Below, piece after piece: positions 53,641 through 64,000 of a stretch of DNA of 64,000 nt. The stretch spans positions 154,138,246-154,202,245 of the forward strand of contig CM045763.1 of NCBI GenBank assembly GCA_025200525.1, in the 5' to 3' direction. The stretch comes from Camellia lanceoleosa (taxonomy: Eukaryota; Streptophyta; Magnoliopsida; Ericales; Theaceae). Numbering within the stretch: the stretch's first letter is position 1; each line of letters opens with the position of its first letter. The notes beneath the pieces are model-generated. The model ran no database searches. It saw only the letters and a program-made list of their open reading frames with translations, and was not told where the DNA came from. A program made the position numbers and the translations under genes.

Positions 53641-54508
53641 CGTTATGTTCTGGGCCGATGGCCGCTCATTATTTCGTCGATTCTGTTATTTACTTGGGCG
53701 ATGGCCGTTCTGTTATTTCGATTCTGTTATTTCATTAGTTCTGCTCTTTACATTAGTTACATTATTTCATTAGTTTTGTTATTTCGTTATCTCAAGTTAT
53801 TTACATTATTAGTTCTGTTATTTCCGTTATTTCTGTTAGCTCTGTTATCTCTGCTATTTCTATTACTTCTGATATTCTGGACCTATGGTCGTTCTGCATC
53901 TATAGGCTTATGGCAATTCTGTATATACTGAGCTTAAAGCTATTCTGTTACGGAAGTTGGACCCATGTCTTTTGGAAACAATTATGGAATGTAGTTAATC
54001 ATATATAGATGCAGTTATATGTTTGATTATTCAGGTTAATTATTACATTGTTTATGTACTATTATTCACTGAGTTCGCTCATTCTGTATTTTGTCTGTCT
54101 ATTTCTGTAGGTAACCATCCTGGAGTTCAGTCCTAACCTTAAAGGCTTGTGTCTCTCTTGTCACCTTTGATGCGTCCAAGCACCACCTGAAGCCGTGCAT
54201 TTTGTAAAGTATTTTGTAAAGTTTTGAGGAGTTTTGATTTATGCTTTGGACGTCTATTTATAGTTGATTGTATATAATTCCTCCTTCATTATTATTTTTA
54301 TTATTTGTGGGGTTGAGTCAAGGCATATGTGTGTAAACTTTCTGTATAATATTTACTCAGTGTGATGTTGGGATCCTGGCATGTTAGGAATAGCTCAATG
54401 GATGTTATTCTATGTATTTTATATTCTTGAATGCTTCCGTTCAGGCCCCGTATGATATGTGTATATATATATATATAACAGGTTTAGTGTCCATTTTCGA
54501 ATGGGTCA

Positions 54509-57500
54509 TGTAGCGACCCTAATTTTCTTAAGTTATTATTTATTATTATTATGATTATTATTATCTTATTTTATTTTGACTTTATTAATTATGTGGATCC
54601 ATGAGAATTTAATGTGTTGTTTATTTAATTTAATGCGATGTTTAAAGAATTTAATGTGGTAATTAATTAATTTAAAGTGTTATTTAATTCTATGTAATTA
54701 ATCAAAATATTTAAATAGTTATATTTGTTATATAAAAAAAAAAAAAAAGAAGAGATGTTTTATATATATATATATATATATGTATATTCGGTGATGGACC
54801 ATAAGTGTGGGTGCAGAATGATTATTTGAGAGAGAGAGAAATCAAAGAAAGAAAGAAAGGTGGTGGTGACTTTGTGTTCAAACCTGGTATGTATGGGTAG
54901 TATGATGAGGTTTTGGTAGTGGAATATTTAAATAAAAGAAGAGAGAAGTGGAGTGTGGAGTGGGTCATAGGTGTAAGGCATATTTTTTTTAAAAGAGTTG
55001 GGTCTGATTATTCTCAATTTACTATGCACACAACACCTCTCTCTCCTTCCGTTGAATTCGGCAGTGCACGCCTAACACAAAGACACAAACACGAACCGAA
55101 GACACCCGTGTCAAAGGTGAATATTACAGAGTTTCAGAATTTTAGAGAGGAAGAGAGAGAGAGAGAGAGAATGGGGGGCTTGCTTTTCGGATGAGAAGGG
55201 AAGGGAAATGGCAGTGAGAGGATGATGTGAATGAGTGTGAAATGCTGATTGTAACCTCAGTTGTGGGATGGCAGACTCTTTGGCTCCATTAATTCTCCAA
55301 ATAATTCTTTGAGTTTCAAAATAATCTAGTGAGTACAAAACCCACTTCTCTTGAATTATGTTTAATTCTTTGTTTTTATTTATTTGTTTTTATTTATTTA
55401 TTTGATGTTAGTTTGATTAGGTTTTACATAAAGATGATAGATTTATGTTAATTATTTGGATTAGTGATGGATATAAGATTTAGGGTTTATAGATGATAGA
55501 TTGATTTTAATTATTTGATTAGTAGTTTATGTAAGATTTATGGTTTTATTATGGATTGATTTTATAATTGTAATCACACTCATGATTATATAAAATTAAA
55601 ATAAATTTAGAATCCATAGATATTGGTTGGAGGATGAATTGATTCATTATTTTTATTTACTTATTTATTTTTATTTGATGTTGAATTGATTTTGTATTTG
55701 CATGTAGATGATGGATTGATTTTAATTAGTTTGATTAGTTGTATATGCCATGTTTAGGATGTTTATATGAATTTATTTTATGATTGTAATTACACTCATG
55801 GTTATATGAAATTAAAATTAATTAAGAACACATAAATAAATTCCTTATACTCCACCATGACTCCATGGATTGTTATTTTATTTGACTGATGGTGAGAAAG
55901 AGTGTATAAAAAAAAAGGTGAGGATTATGAGAGTTGTTTGATGCCTTATGCCCGGCATTGTTATATTTGTCTCATGATGTCGATGAGATGTTTATATATA
56001 TTGTTGCCTCGTTCTCATGAGTAGACGAGTGCTTTGATTTACGCGCGTACGTATATGCTAACCATCCGGGGAGCGTGAGTCAAACTCGGGACGATATCCC
56101 CGTGCAAGTTTGGCTTCGGAGCGGTGTTAGGTATACGGGAGGCACATGGGATATATGTGTAGGCTGGAAGTGGATGCCGAAGTGGTGGAGTTAAGGAACA
56201 AAGAATTAATTATGAACTTGTATGATAGTTTGAATTGTCTTAATGGAGTTAAGGAACAATGAATTAATTATGAACTTATATGTATAGTTCGAATTGTCTA
56301 AATTGAGTTAAGGAACAAAGAATTAATTATGATCTTGTATGATAGTTCGAATTGTCTAAATTGAGTTAAGGAACAAAGAATTAATTATGATCTTGTATGA
56401 TAGTTCGAATTGTCTAAATTGAGTTAAGGTACAAAGAAGTTATTATGAACTTATATGTATAGTTCGAATTATATTGATGGAGTTAAGGTACAAAAAATTG
56501 AATTATGAGTTCATTGATTTGTACATCTTGAAAAATAGTAATCGGCCTCAATAAATTATGAAATTTGAGTAGAGGTATGTATACGAAATTTTGGACAACT
56601 TTTGTGTTGTAGCTCTTTATTAAAAAGATAGATTAAAACTTTTAATCGGATGACTTTGGTTATTGTCGGTTTGATTTATCTTGGTAATGCAGATTTTATA
56701 GGCTGTTTTAATCCACGAAACGAGCTCATTTTTATTGGTTTCGCGTAAACTGAAGTAAAACATTATTCTGCACATTTTTCATGTTTTGAACTTTTTCGAA
56801 AAAAATCATCTTAAGGCAGTTTTTGTCCATTTTCAGTTTCAGATTTTTCGATTTGATTCCGTCTAGAATTTTAGATCAAGTTTTCCTCTTAACCTGTTCA
56901 GCTTCTGTCAAATTCGTCCGCGATGTCTTTTATAAAATTTGATTCTGTACAACTTTCGTTCTTTGAGTTTTGATCAATTCGAATTATTTAAGTGTGAAAC
57001 GGTGTAACTTTATATTTGTTTTAATAAGTTACTTATGATTAAATTATACTAACTTTATTTGTTTTGCAGGATGGTGGGTCTTACTAATTTTTTTTTATGC
57101 AGGGCTGACCCACCATATTTTTATTTCTATTTTTGTTTATTTTATAATCAATTTATATTTCGTTGTGTACGGACAAGAAACTAAATGCCACCGTATCTCG
57201 AGAAACTACCCAATCGTCTCGGTGCGGTTGGAACTACTTGTCTTGTCTAGTAATAAGAATTTAATGCATTTTTGTTTGTGTCTGGTGGACACGTGGGTGT
57301 TGATTCTTGTACTCATACCAGTATATTTGTATACTGACCCGTTTTGTCTCTTGGCAACTCGGGTGCGTTCTGTTGAGCGTAGCTGAGCTTCCTTTGCAGG
57401 ATTAGTAGAGGCTTTGGTGGCGACAAGAAATAACTATGATCGTAGGACATGTCGATTGGACTTCTTTTGATTTCTCATGTTTATGATCATTAGTAGTTTA

Positions 57501-57778
57501 TGTATTTTTATTTTCTTCTATAACCTTAGTATTTTGAAAAATTTGGCATGGGTTGTAACCTTACATTATTTAAGTTGGTTTGAAGTATTTATGGCTACTT
57601 TAATGTTGGAGGTATTAGATGAAATTATGGTGCATGGTATGATGGGTGTTTTGTTAATTACCTTACTGAGACTAGAATGTTTAGATTTTTGTTTCACCCC
57701 TAGGATTTGGATGATGGAATATTGATTGGGATTTAATCCTAAGTTAATATTTGATTGTTCAAATTTTGGGGCGTGACA
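54509..57778 (+). repeat. 5' LTR of the large Gypsy element
   Basis: 3,270 bp, TG...CA, with a (TA)n tract near 54765, GA-rich stretches at about 54830 and 55145-55170, and a 58-bp tandem array at 56188-56479. Confidence 0.9.
56188..56479 (+). repeat. 58-bp tandem array in the 5' LTR
   Basis: Five units beginning GAGTTAAGGAACAAAG at 56188, 56246, 56305, 56363 and 56421, plus the start of a sixth at 56480. The 3' LTR has the same number at 62694-62981. Confidence 0.92.
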
Positions 57779-57781
57779 GTT

Positions 57782-57793
57782 TGGTATCAAAGC
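57782..57793 (+). other. Primer binding site of the Gypsy element
   Basis: TGGTATCAAAGC, 3 bp after the LTR end; complementary to initiator tRNA-Met with one change from the usual form. Confidence 0.85.
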
Positions 57794-57869
57794 ACTAGGT
57801 TACCCTAGACTAGTGAGAGTTTAGGTGATTCTCGGATTGTGGAAACATGGGTTAGCTAGTTTAGTTTGG

Positions 57870-58335
57870 ATGGTTGGATTTGTTTTTCTAGTGGATTTGA
57901 TTTCTTTGGAGATGAAGGATTTTGATGTGATTTTGGAGATGGATTGGTTGACAAAGTATCATGCCTCTGTTGATTATTTTAGAAAGAGATTAGTTTTTGC
58001 TATGCGAAGGCAACTTGAGTTTTTCTTTCAGGGAGATAGGAAAGAGTCTTTTATCTGTTTTACTTCTTCCCTCTAAGCTAATCGAATGTTAAGTAAAGTG
58101 TGTCATGATTATTTAGCTTGTGTGGTGAATATTGAATTGCCAGAATAGAAGTTAGAGGAGTTACCTGCAGTGAGTGATTGTATTGATGTTTTTCTAAAAG
58201 ATCTACTTGGACTTCCTCTAGATCGTGGGGTAAAATTTTCCCTTAACTTGGTCCCTAACACAGCACTTATTTCTAAAGCACCCGATGGAATGGCACCATT
58301 GGAGTTGGGAAGTTACAAACTCAGTTACAAAAATG
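57870..58335 (+). pseudogene. Gypsy protease end and RT start, remnant
   Basis: DLISLEMKDFDVILEMDWLT and then YHASVDYFRKRLVF is the C-terminal half of a chromovirus-type protease (the DSG active-site half is missing). After a short linker come LPAVSDCIDVFLKDLLGLPL and GVKFSLNLVPNTALISKAP, the start of Gypsy RT, then the frame decays with stops from about 58330. RT catalytic motifs are absent. Confidence 0.82.
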
Positions 58336-59250
58336 ATTAGTCAAGATGTCGTGGAATTGGTATTGAAGCATAGATTAACCAATTTGTGTGGTTATGGGTG
58401 TAAATGTGACCTTAAAATAGTAGAGTTGTGCTATGTAGCACTAGTATGTTGTTATGAAGAGTTAATTATTTTTCAATTTTATATCAAGTTTGTGGAAGTG
58501 GACTAGATGAAAGATCTTCGAAGTAGAATGAGTTAGAGAGTTTGTTTTATTTATAATTTTGCAGTAAATCCTAAAAGTGCAAATGAGATAAATAATTTTG
58601 AGGAAGACTGGAATGAGATTAAATTTGTTTTGGGTTATGCCATTTGATGGGATTATTAGTAGTAACAACATTGACTCGTGAGTCGATATTTAAAAAAAAA
58701 AAAAAAGGGTAGGCGAGCTCTGTGTGCCTTTGAGAATGGTGGAGTCCATTGTCTCAAAGTTAGTTATTGATGTTCTCAAGTGTAATAAATCAGTGTTGAA
58801 GGACATAATATGATGGATGTTGTGGAGTGGTGTTAGCAACCAATGTTCTTAGAGGAAATGTTAAGATTTCTTTGTGGGGATATTATAATTCTAAAGTAAG
58901 TGCTCTAGAGTAATTCATATGGTGGTAATTTAAGTATTCTATGAGAATTTATGTTTGACCTATCGAGAGTGATTGATGTTAATATTTACAGCTACTCTTA
59001 GGTATGAGTTGAAATTTGTGAAGATGGAAGGTACATGACAGTGTTTTGGGTTAAATTGGTGTGTGTCGTGATGGTGTAATTCATTGTAATGGAAATGGAG
59101 ATTGTTTAGTATCTGTGGAGTAAGAGTGGTGGATCTCTTATATTGGTCCTTCGTTTTGCAATAGGTATGTTTATTCTCGTCCGTATGGAATCAATATTCA
59201 GTTTAGAGTTCAAGATTTAATCATTCTCTAATTTAGTCGAGCGAAATTGT
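58336..59250 (+). other. Decayed Gypsy interior
   Basis: No readable domain; stops in all frames. A poly-A run at 58690-58705 is followed by sequence that could be rearranged pol. Nothing firm. Confidence 0.35.
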
Positions 59251-59469
59251 TTTCGAGCTCAAAGTATTATGCCAGTTATGCCATAGTTGTGTAAAACAAA
59301 AAGGGCAAAGCAAAACTAATTTTATTGAAGTTAGGGGATGACACCCTTGATTACAGAGACAAAAAAAAAAAAAAAAAAAAAGAGAAGGATCTTGTTTTGG
59401 ATAACAGCCACATGCCGACTTCACTTACTCGACTCTCCCGCCGAGCCCTTCCTTTTTTTGTCGCTTCGG

Positions 59470-59600
59470 GAGACTTTTGAAGGCTCTGCCAAGACGCGCA
59501 GATCCTGGGGATTTGACTCCTATTTGGTTGACCTTTGAAGGCTCTGCCAAGATGTGCAGATCGACGAGGATATGACTCGCCTTTGGTTGTCAAAGGTGAA
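59470..59600. repeat. Two-copy direct repeat of about 62 bp
   Basis: GAAGGCTCTGCCAAGA followed by a GCGCAGATC or GTGCAGATC segment and a TTTGGTTG segment occurs at about 59478 and 59538. It lies downstream of the antisense ORF (in its 3' region). Confidence 0.8.
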
Positions 59601-59681
59601 GTACGGAGGTGCTCCGAGTCGGGTCATGATAGTGGTCTTCGCTTCATCTCTTTGTTCTCGCCTTTAGGGCGCAAATTTCGC

Positions 59682-60083
59682 TCAAGCATCTCTGTACATG
59701 CTCTGGAGCAGAGAAAGTTGGGAGTTTAGCTTTTGTACTTCAATGGTTCTATTCTGTAACCGGTGAGATAACTTGGTAACCGCAGTCACGGTTTCCATGC
59801 AAGAACTTAGTGTGAAGTGGTTGGCCTCAATATCAGATTGAGCAGCCATGATTTGCTCAACTGTTGTCATAGGAAAGCTAGGGGGAATGGGAACAGGGGC
59901 ACTCGGTCCAGGAAGGTTAGGAAGAATGGGAACAGGGGCACTCGGTCCAGGAAGGTTAGGAAGAATGGGAACAGGGGCACTCGGTCCAGGAAGGTTAGGA
60001 GGGATAGGAGCAGGGACACTTGGTCCAGAGGAGCTCGGATCATGGAGGTCCGGAAAGAGAGTGAGGGGACGAGATGAGGCCAT
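59682..60083 (-). CDS. Antisense ORF in the Gypsy element: proline-rich repeats plus coiled coil
   Basis: A 133-codon minus-strand frame located between the pol remnant and the 3' LTR. The N terminus has [13 protein letters not shown], then about four copies of a 13-residue repeat ([13 protein letters not shown]; 39-bp DNA repeats at about 59885-60040). The C-terminal half ([20 protein letters not shown] onward) has leucine and isoleucine spacing that suggests a helix or coiled coil ([18 protein letters not shown]). A pyrimidine-rich leader-like region (60090-60320, TTCCTC and CTCTCT on the minus strand) precedes it. I recognise no family. Antisense ORFs in this position are known in Tat-lineage Gypsy elements; here the neighbouring pol scraps look chromoviral. 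It may instead be a captured host fragment. Whether it is expressed is unknown. Confidence 0.55.
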   Translation of the reverse strand: MASSRPLTLFPDLHDPSSSGPSVPAPIPPNLPGPSAPVPILPNLPGPSAPVPILPNLPGPSAPVPIPPSFPMTTVEQIMAAQSDIEANHFTLSSCMETVTAVTKLSHRLQNRTIEVQKLNSQLSLLQSMYRDA

Positions 60084-60359
60084 GTGTGGTGAGAGACATA
60101 GAGAGCAAGAAAGAAAAGTCGGAAAAATAACAGAGAACAGACTGAGTTTTGAGACAACTTTTCTCCTTCGTTCAGTCTCTCTTTTCTCTCGATGAGGAAG
60201 AGGAAGCAGAAGAGAGTGATGAAGAGGGAGATGGAAGAGAGTGATGAGGAAGAAAGGGAAATGAGGGAATAAGTAAAAGAGGGAAAATTCGATCTGTAAT
60301 TAATACGATGGGAAGAAGACAAGATGGAGAGAGAGTCGAGGCGAGCGGTAATCGATGCA

Positions 60360-60400
60360 GTCTACTTTTGTCGGCCAACCGACGCAAAAGTAAACCGCTT
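60360..60400. repeat. Short hairpin in the Gypsy interior
   Basis: CTACTTTTGTCGG, then CCAA, then CCGACGCAAAAGTAA forms a stem with one bulge and a 4-nt loop, upstream (on the minus strand) of the antisense ORF leader. Confidence 0.6.
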
Positions 60401-60483
60401 GTCAGACGCAGTTTTCGAAGGAATACATATATGTATATATATTGTATATTTATGTGTTATATACATTTATTTGACAAACCGTG

Positions 60484-60570
60484 TCACAAGAGTGACTTGG
60501 TGGAGTGGTCTGGTTCGGTGTCTAAAGATGGAGAGGTTGAGCCTGAGGTTAAGGGTTCGAAACCCGCAAC
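60484..60570 (+). ncRNA. tRNA-like (SINE head-like) unit 1
   Basis: A-box-like TTGGTGGAGTGG (60497-60508) and a perfect B-box-like GGTTCGAAACC (60554-60564), 57 bp apart, the spacing of class II (Leu/Ser-type) tRNAs. An ordinary tRNA fold does not look intact, so this is a tRNA-derived promoter unit as in SINEs, not a tRNA gene. A T-run follows at 60580-60587, a possible Pol III stop. Confidence 0.55.
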
Positions 60571-60627
60571 GTGTTTTGTTTTTTTTTTATGTGTCTCATA
60601 CATATATATAATTGTTTGGATATCTGA

Positions 60628-60712
60628 TCACAAGAGTAGCATGGCTCAGTGGTTTAGTTTAATGGTTTGAGCTGTGGCCTTAGCTTGAAGTCAGGAGTTC
60701 GAAACCCCATAA
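60628..60712 (+). ncRNA. tRNA-like (SINE head-like) unit 2
   Basis: A-box TGGCTCAGTGG (60642-60652) and B-box-like AGTTCGAAACC (60696-60706), 54 bp apart. Both units are preceded by the same TCACAAGAGT phrase, so they are diverged tandem copies. Confidence 0.55.
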
Positions 60713-60829
60713 CTCAGTATTGTATTTTATTTTCCTTTTTGTGTGTTTTGCTTACGCGCGATGACGTCAGCTAGCGGAATATTCTGGCGTGGTAACGGCA
60801 TATTCTCCAAGGGTATCTGTGTATCTCTT

Positions 60830-60995
60830 GTTCGTGTTAGTCCTTTGGTGAAAATATCATGGAGACACTACGGGGTTGAGAAAGTGAACTTGGTGAGAGT
60901 GCAATGGAGTGAAGATGAGAACGACATTACCTGAGAGTTAGAAGAGAAAGTTCGGTGTATGCACCCTGAACTTTTTGCTTAGTACCCTCTCCTAT
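60830..60995 (+). pseudogene. Gypsy integrase C-terminal tail remnant
   Basis: Reads ...EKVNLVRVQWSEDENDIT, stop, ELEEKVRCMHPELFA, the usual end of Gypsy/chromovirus pol (VRVQW..., WELE..., ..YPELF). A TGA replaces the expected tryptophan. It is followed by the GGGACGAGATTCTTTTAAGG leader to the 3' LTR. The rest of integrase is missing. Confidence 0.75.
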
Positions 60996-61032
60996 CGAAT
61001 CTCGGGACGAGATTCTTTTAAGGTGTGTATAT

Positions 61033-64000
61033 TGTAGCGACCCTAATTTTCTTAAGTCATTATTTATTATTATTATGATTATTATTATCTTATTTTATTT
61101 TGACTTTATTAATTATGTGGATCCATGAGAATTTAATGTGTTGTTTATTTAATTTAATGCGATGTTTAAAGAATTTAATGTGGTAATTAATTAATTTAAA
61201 GTGTTATTTAATTCTATGTAATTAATCAAAATATTTAAATAGTTATATTTGTTATATAAAAAAAAAAAAAAAGAAGAGATGTTTTATATATATATATATA
61301 TATGTATATTCGGTGATGGACCATAAGTGTGGGTGCAGAATGATTATTTGAGAGAGAGAGAAATCAAAGAAAGAAAGAAAGGTGGTGGTGACTTTGTGTT
61401 CAAACCTGGTATGTATGGGTAGTATGATGAGGTTTTGGTAGTGGAATATTTAAATAAAAGAAGAGAGAAGTGTGGAGGGTCATAGGTGTAAGGCATATTT
61501 TTTTAAAAGAGTTGGGTGCGATTATTCTCAATTTACTATGCACACAACACCTCTCTCTCCTTCCGTTGAATTCGGCAAGGCACGCCTAACACAAAGACAC
61601 AAACACGAACCGAAGACACCCGTGTCAAAGGTGAATATTACTGAGTTTGAAATTTTAGAGAGGAAGAGAGAGAGAGAGAGAATGGGGGGCTTGCTTTTCG
61701 GATGAGAAGGGAAGGGAAATGGCAGTGAGAGGATGATGTGAATGAGTGTGAAATCTGGGTTGACGAACCTCAGTTGTGGGATGGCAGACTCTTTGGCTCC
61801 ATTAATTCTCCAAATAATTCTTTGAGTTTCAAAATAATCTAGTGAGTACAAAACCCACTTCTCTTGAATTATGTTTAATTCTTTGTTTTTATTTATTTGT
61901 TTTTATTTATTTATTTGATGTTAGTTTGATTAGGTTTTACATAAAGATGATAGATTTATGTTAATTATTTGGATTAGTGATGGATATAAGATTTAGGGTT
62001 TATAGATGATAGATTGATTTTAATTATTTGATTAGTTGTTTATGTAAGATTTATGGTTTTTATATGGATTGATTTTATAATTGTAATCACACTCATGATT
62101 ATATAAAATTAAAATAAATTTAGAATCCATAGATATTGGTTGGAGGATGAATTGATTCATTATTTTTATTTACTTATTTATTTTTATTTGATGTTGAATT
62201 GATTTTGTATTTGCATGTAGATGATGGATTGATTTTAATTAGTTTGATTAGTTGTATATGCCATGTTTAGGATGTTTATATGAATTTATTTTATGATTGT
62301 AATTACACTCATGGTTATATGAAATTAAAATTAATTAAGAACACATAAATAAATTCCTTATACTCCACCATGACTCCATGGATTGTTATTTTATTTGAGT
62401 GATGGTGAGAAAGAGTGTATAAAAAAAAAGGTGAGGATTATGAGAGTTGTTTGATGCCTTATGCCCGGCATTGTTATATTTGTCTCATGATGTCGATGAG
62501 ATGTTTATATATATTGTTGCCTCGTTCTCATGAGTAGACGAGTGCTTTGATCTGCGCCACAGACGTATATGCTAACCATCCGGGAGCGTGAGTCAAACTC
62601 GGACGATATCCGTGCAAGTTTGGCTTCGGAGGTGTTAGGTATACGGAGGCACATGGGATATATGTGTAGGCTGGAAGTGGATGTCAAGTGGTGGAGTTAA
62701 GGAACAAAGAATTAATTATGATCTTGTATGATAGTTCAATTGTCTAAATTGAGTTAAGGAACAAAGAATTAATTATGATCTTGTATGATAGTTCAATTGT
62801 CTAAATTGAGTTAAGGAACAAAGAATTAATTATGATCTTGTATGATAGTTCAATTGTCTAAATTGAGTTAAGGGACAAAGAATTAATTATGATCTTGTAT
62901 GATAGTTCGAATTGTCTAAATTGAGTTAAGGTACAAAGAAGTTATTATGAACTTATATGTATAGTTCGAATTATATTGATGGAGTTAAGGTACAAAAAAT
63001 TGAATTATGAGTTCATTGATTTGTACATCTTGAAAAATAGTAATCGGCCTCAATAAATTATGAAATTTGAGTAGAGGTATGTATACGAAATTTTGGACAA
63101 CTTTTGTGTTGTAGCTCTTTATTAAAAAGATAGATTAAAACTTTTAATCGGATGACTTTGGTTATTGTCGGTTTGATTTATCTTGGTAATGCAGATTTTA
63201 TAGGCTGTTTTAATCCACGAAACGAGCTCATTTTTATTGGTTTCGCGTAAACTGAAGTAAAACATTATTCTGCACATTTTTCATGTTTTGAACTTTTTCG
63301 AAAAAAATCATCTTAAGGAAGTTTTTGTCCATTTTCAGTTTCAGATTTTTCGATTTGATTCCGTCTAGAATTTTAGATCAAGTTTTCCTCTTAACCTGTT
63401 CAGCTTCTGTCAAATTCGTCCGCGATGTCTTTTATAAAATTTGATTCTGTACAACTTTCGTTCTTTGAGTTTTGATCAATTCGAATTATTTAAGTGTGAA
63501 ACGGTGTAACTTTATATTTGTTTTAATAAGTTACTTATGATTAAATTATACTAACTTTATTTGTTTTGCAGGATGGTGGGTCTTACTAATTTTTTTTATG
63601 CAGGGCTGACCCACCATATTTTTATTTCTATTTTTGTTTATTTTATAATCAATTTATATTTAGATTTAATACGGACAAGAAACTAAATGCCACCGTATCT
63701 CGAGAAACTACCCAATCGTCTCGGTGCGGTTGGAACTACTTGTCTTGTCTAGTAATAAGAATTTAATGCATTTTTGTTTGTGTCTGGTGGACACGTGGGT
63801 GTTGATTCTTGTACTCATACCAGTATATTTGTATACTGACCCATTTTGTCTCTTGGCAACTCGGGTGCGTTACATTGGCGTGAATGAGCTTCCTTTGCAG
63901 GATTAGTAGAGGCTTTGGTGGCGACAAGAAATAACTATGATCGTAGGACATGTCGATTGGACTTCTTTTGATTTCTCATGTTTATGATCATTAGTAGTTT
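61033..64000 (+). repeat. 3' LTR of the large Gypsy element (runs off the window)
   Basis: Matches 54509-57499 nearly base for base, with small differences concentrated in GC-rich spots; about 280 bp should lie past the window end. Confidence 0.92.
62694..62981 (+). repeat. 58-bp tandem array in the 3' LTR
   Basis: Units at 62694, 62751, 62808, 62865 and 62923, with the next start at about 62982. The first three are 57 bp because the G of TTCGAA is missing. Confidence 0.9.

Larger units (their letters stand above)
51397..54508 (+). mobile_element. Gypsy-type LTR sequence inserted in the Copia element
   Basis: Begins TGTGACGACCTAG exactly where the Copia coding region stops. 3.1 kb non-coding, then cut at 54509 by the LTR of the next Gypsy element. 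The start and length fit a long plant Gypsy LTR; its end is probably beyond the nested element. Contains CGCTCGAGCG palindrome pairs (51421-51590) and a 21-23-bp tandem repeat (53497-53640). Confidence 0.6.
54509..64000 (+). mobile_element. Gypsy retrotransposon with long LTRs, gag-less, 3' end beyond window
   Basis: LTRs at 54509-57778 and 61033 to beyond 64000 start TGTAGCGACCCTAATTTTC; the 5' LTR ends GGGGCGTGACA. PBS at 57782. The interior of 3.25 kb contains a protease/RT remnant, an antisense ORF, two tRNA-like units and an integrase-tail remnant just before the 3' LTR. gag and most of pol are missing, so the element depended on partners. The protease motif (DFDVILEMDWL) and the integrase-tail ending suggest a chromovirus such as Tekay; lineage is inferred. 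Its target duplication would be GGTCA (54504-54508) and can be checked only outside the window. Confidence 0.9.

Noticed and set aside
53334..53931. Overlapping ORFs of 127-136 codons on the plus strand
   Set aside because: They run across the 21-23-bp tandem repeat and T-rich low-complexity DNA inside a Gypsy LTR; the products are repeats without any domain.
59867..60387. Other long frames around the antisense ORF (up to 151 codons)
   Set aside because: They overlap the same 39-bp repeats and pyrimidine-rich leader in other frames; the 59682-60083 frame has the more protein-like C-terminal half.
60484..60712. Genuine tRNA genes
   Set aside because: A and B boxes are present, but I could not form a convincing acceptor stem and anticodon arm; SINE-type units are likelier.

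Overview
The window is nuclear DNA from a flowering plant, most likely a woody core eudicot. The evidence is a single-exon DUF247 gene, a CC-NB-ARC-LRR resistance-gene relic with a typical RGA-type motif set, AT-rich intergenic DNA, and dense layered transposable elements of plant types (Copia, Gypsy, CACTA, Mutator-like). The species cannot be named from the sequence. Only one gene looks intact: the DUF247 gene at 3853-5262. The rest is repeats, gene relics and unassigned AT-rich sequence.

Layout. 1-9.3 kb: an LTR-like edge, a 412-bp foldback Mutator-like element, the DUF247 gene with two hairpin elements in its 3' flank, a small Mutator-like element and a solo LTR. 9.37-23.4 kb: a minus-strand Copia element whose RNase H region is split by a 10.7-kb CACTA transposon (9849-20579) and whose integrase-RT core lies in the opposite orientation. 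The CACTA element holds a nested LTR and decayed fragments of two host spliceosome genes, BRR2-like (13895-14388) and PRP19-like (15495-15757). 23.9-29.8 kb: LTR-like blocks and a solo LTR with a perfect 5-bp target duplication. 30.0-34.75 kb: a local direct segmental duplication, one copy carrying a 662-bp CACTA element and the other a 779-bp Mutator-like element; a 173-bp Mutator-like MITE lies between them. 35.2-40.2 kb: an LTR retrotransposon with LTRs, PBS, PPT and 5-bp target duplication, but with only a gag-like ORF followed by satellite-like tandem arrays and no pol. 40.4-41.3 kb: another Mutator-like element. 41.3-46.2 kb: no recognised gene, two MITE-like units.

46.2-64 kb is a nested stack. 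A minus-strand NLR pseudogene is cut in its coiled-coil region by a Copia element (49305). That Copia is cut in its pre-integrase region by a Gypsy-type LTR sequence (51397), which is in turn cut by a second Gypsy element (54509 to beyond the window end). The second Gypsy has 3.3-kb LTRs, lacks gag, keeps only scraps of pol, and carries an antisense proline-rich/coiled-coil ORF plus two tandem tRNA-like (A box/B box) units before its 3' LTR.

I see no prokaryote-style system, CRISPR array or operon. The observations most worth following up are the CACTA capture of two spliceosome genes, the antisense ORF in the second Gypsy, the recurring palindrome CGCTCGAGCG paired at a fixed 20-bp spacing in several repeats, and the pol-less LTR element filled with 70-bp arrays. 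All calls are from reading the sequence; no alignments or database searches were run.
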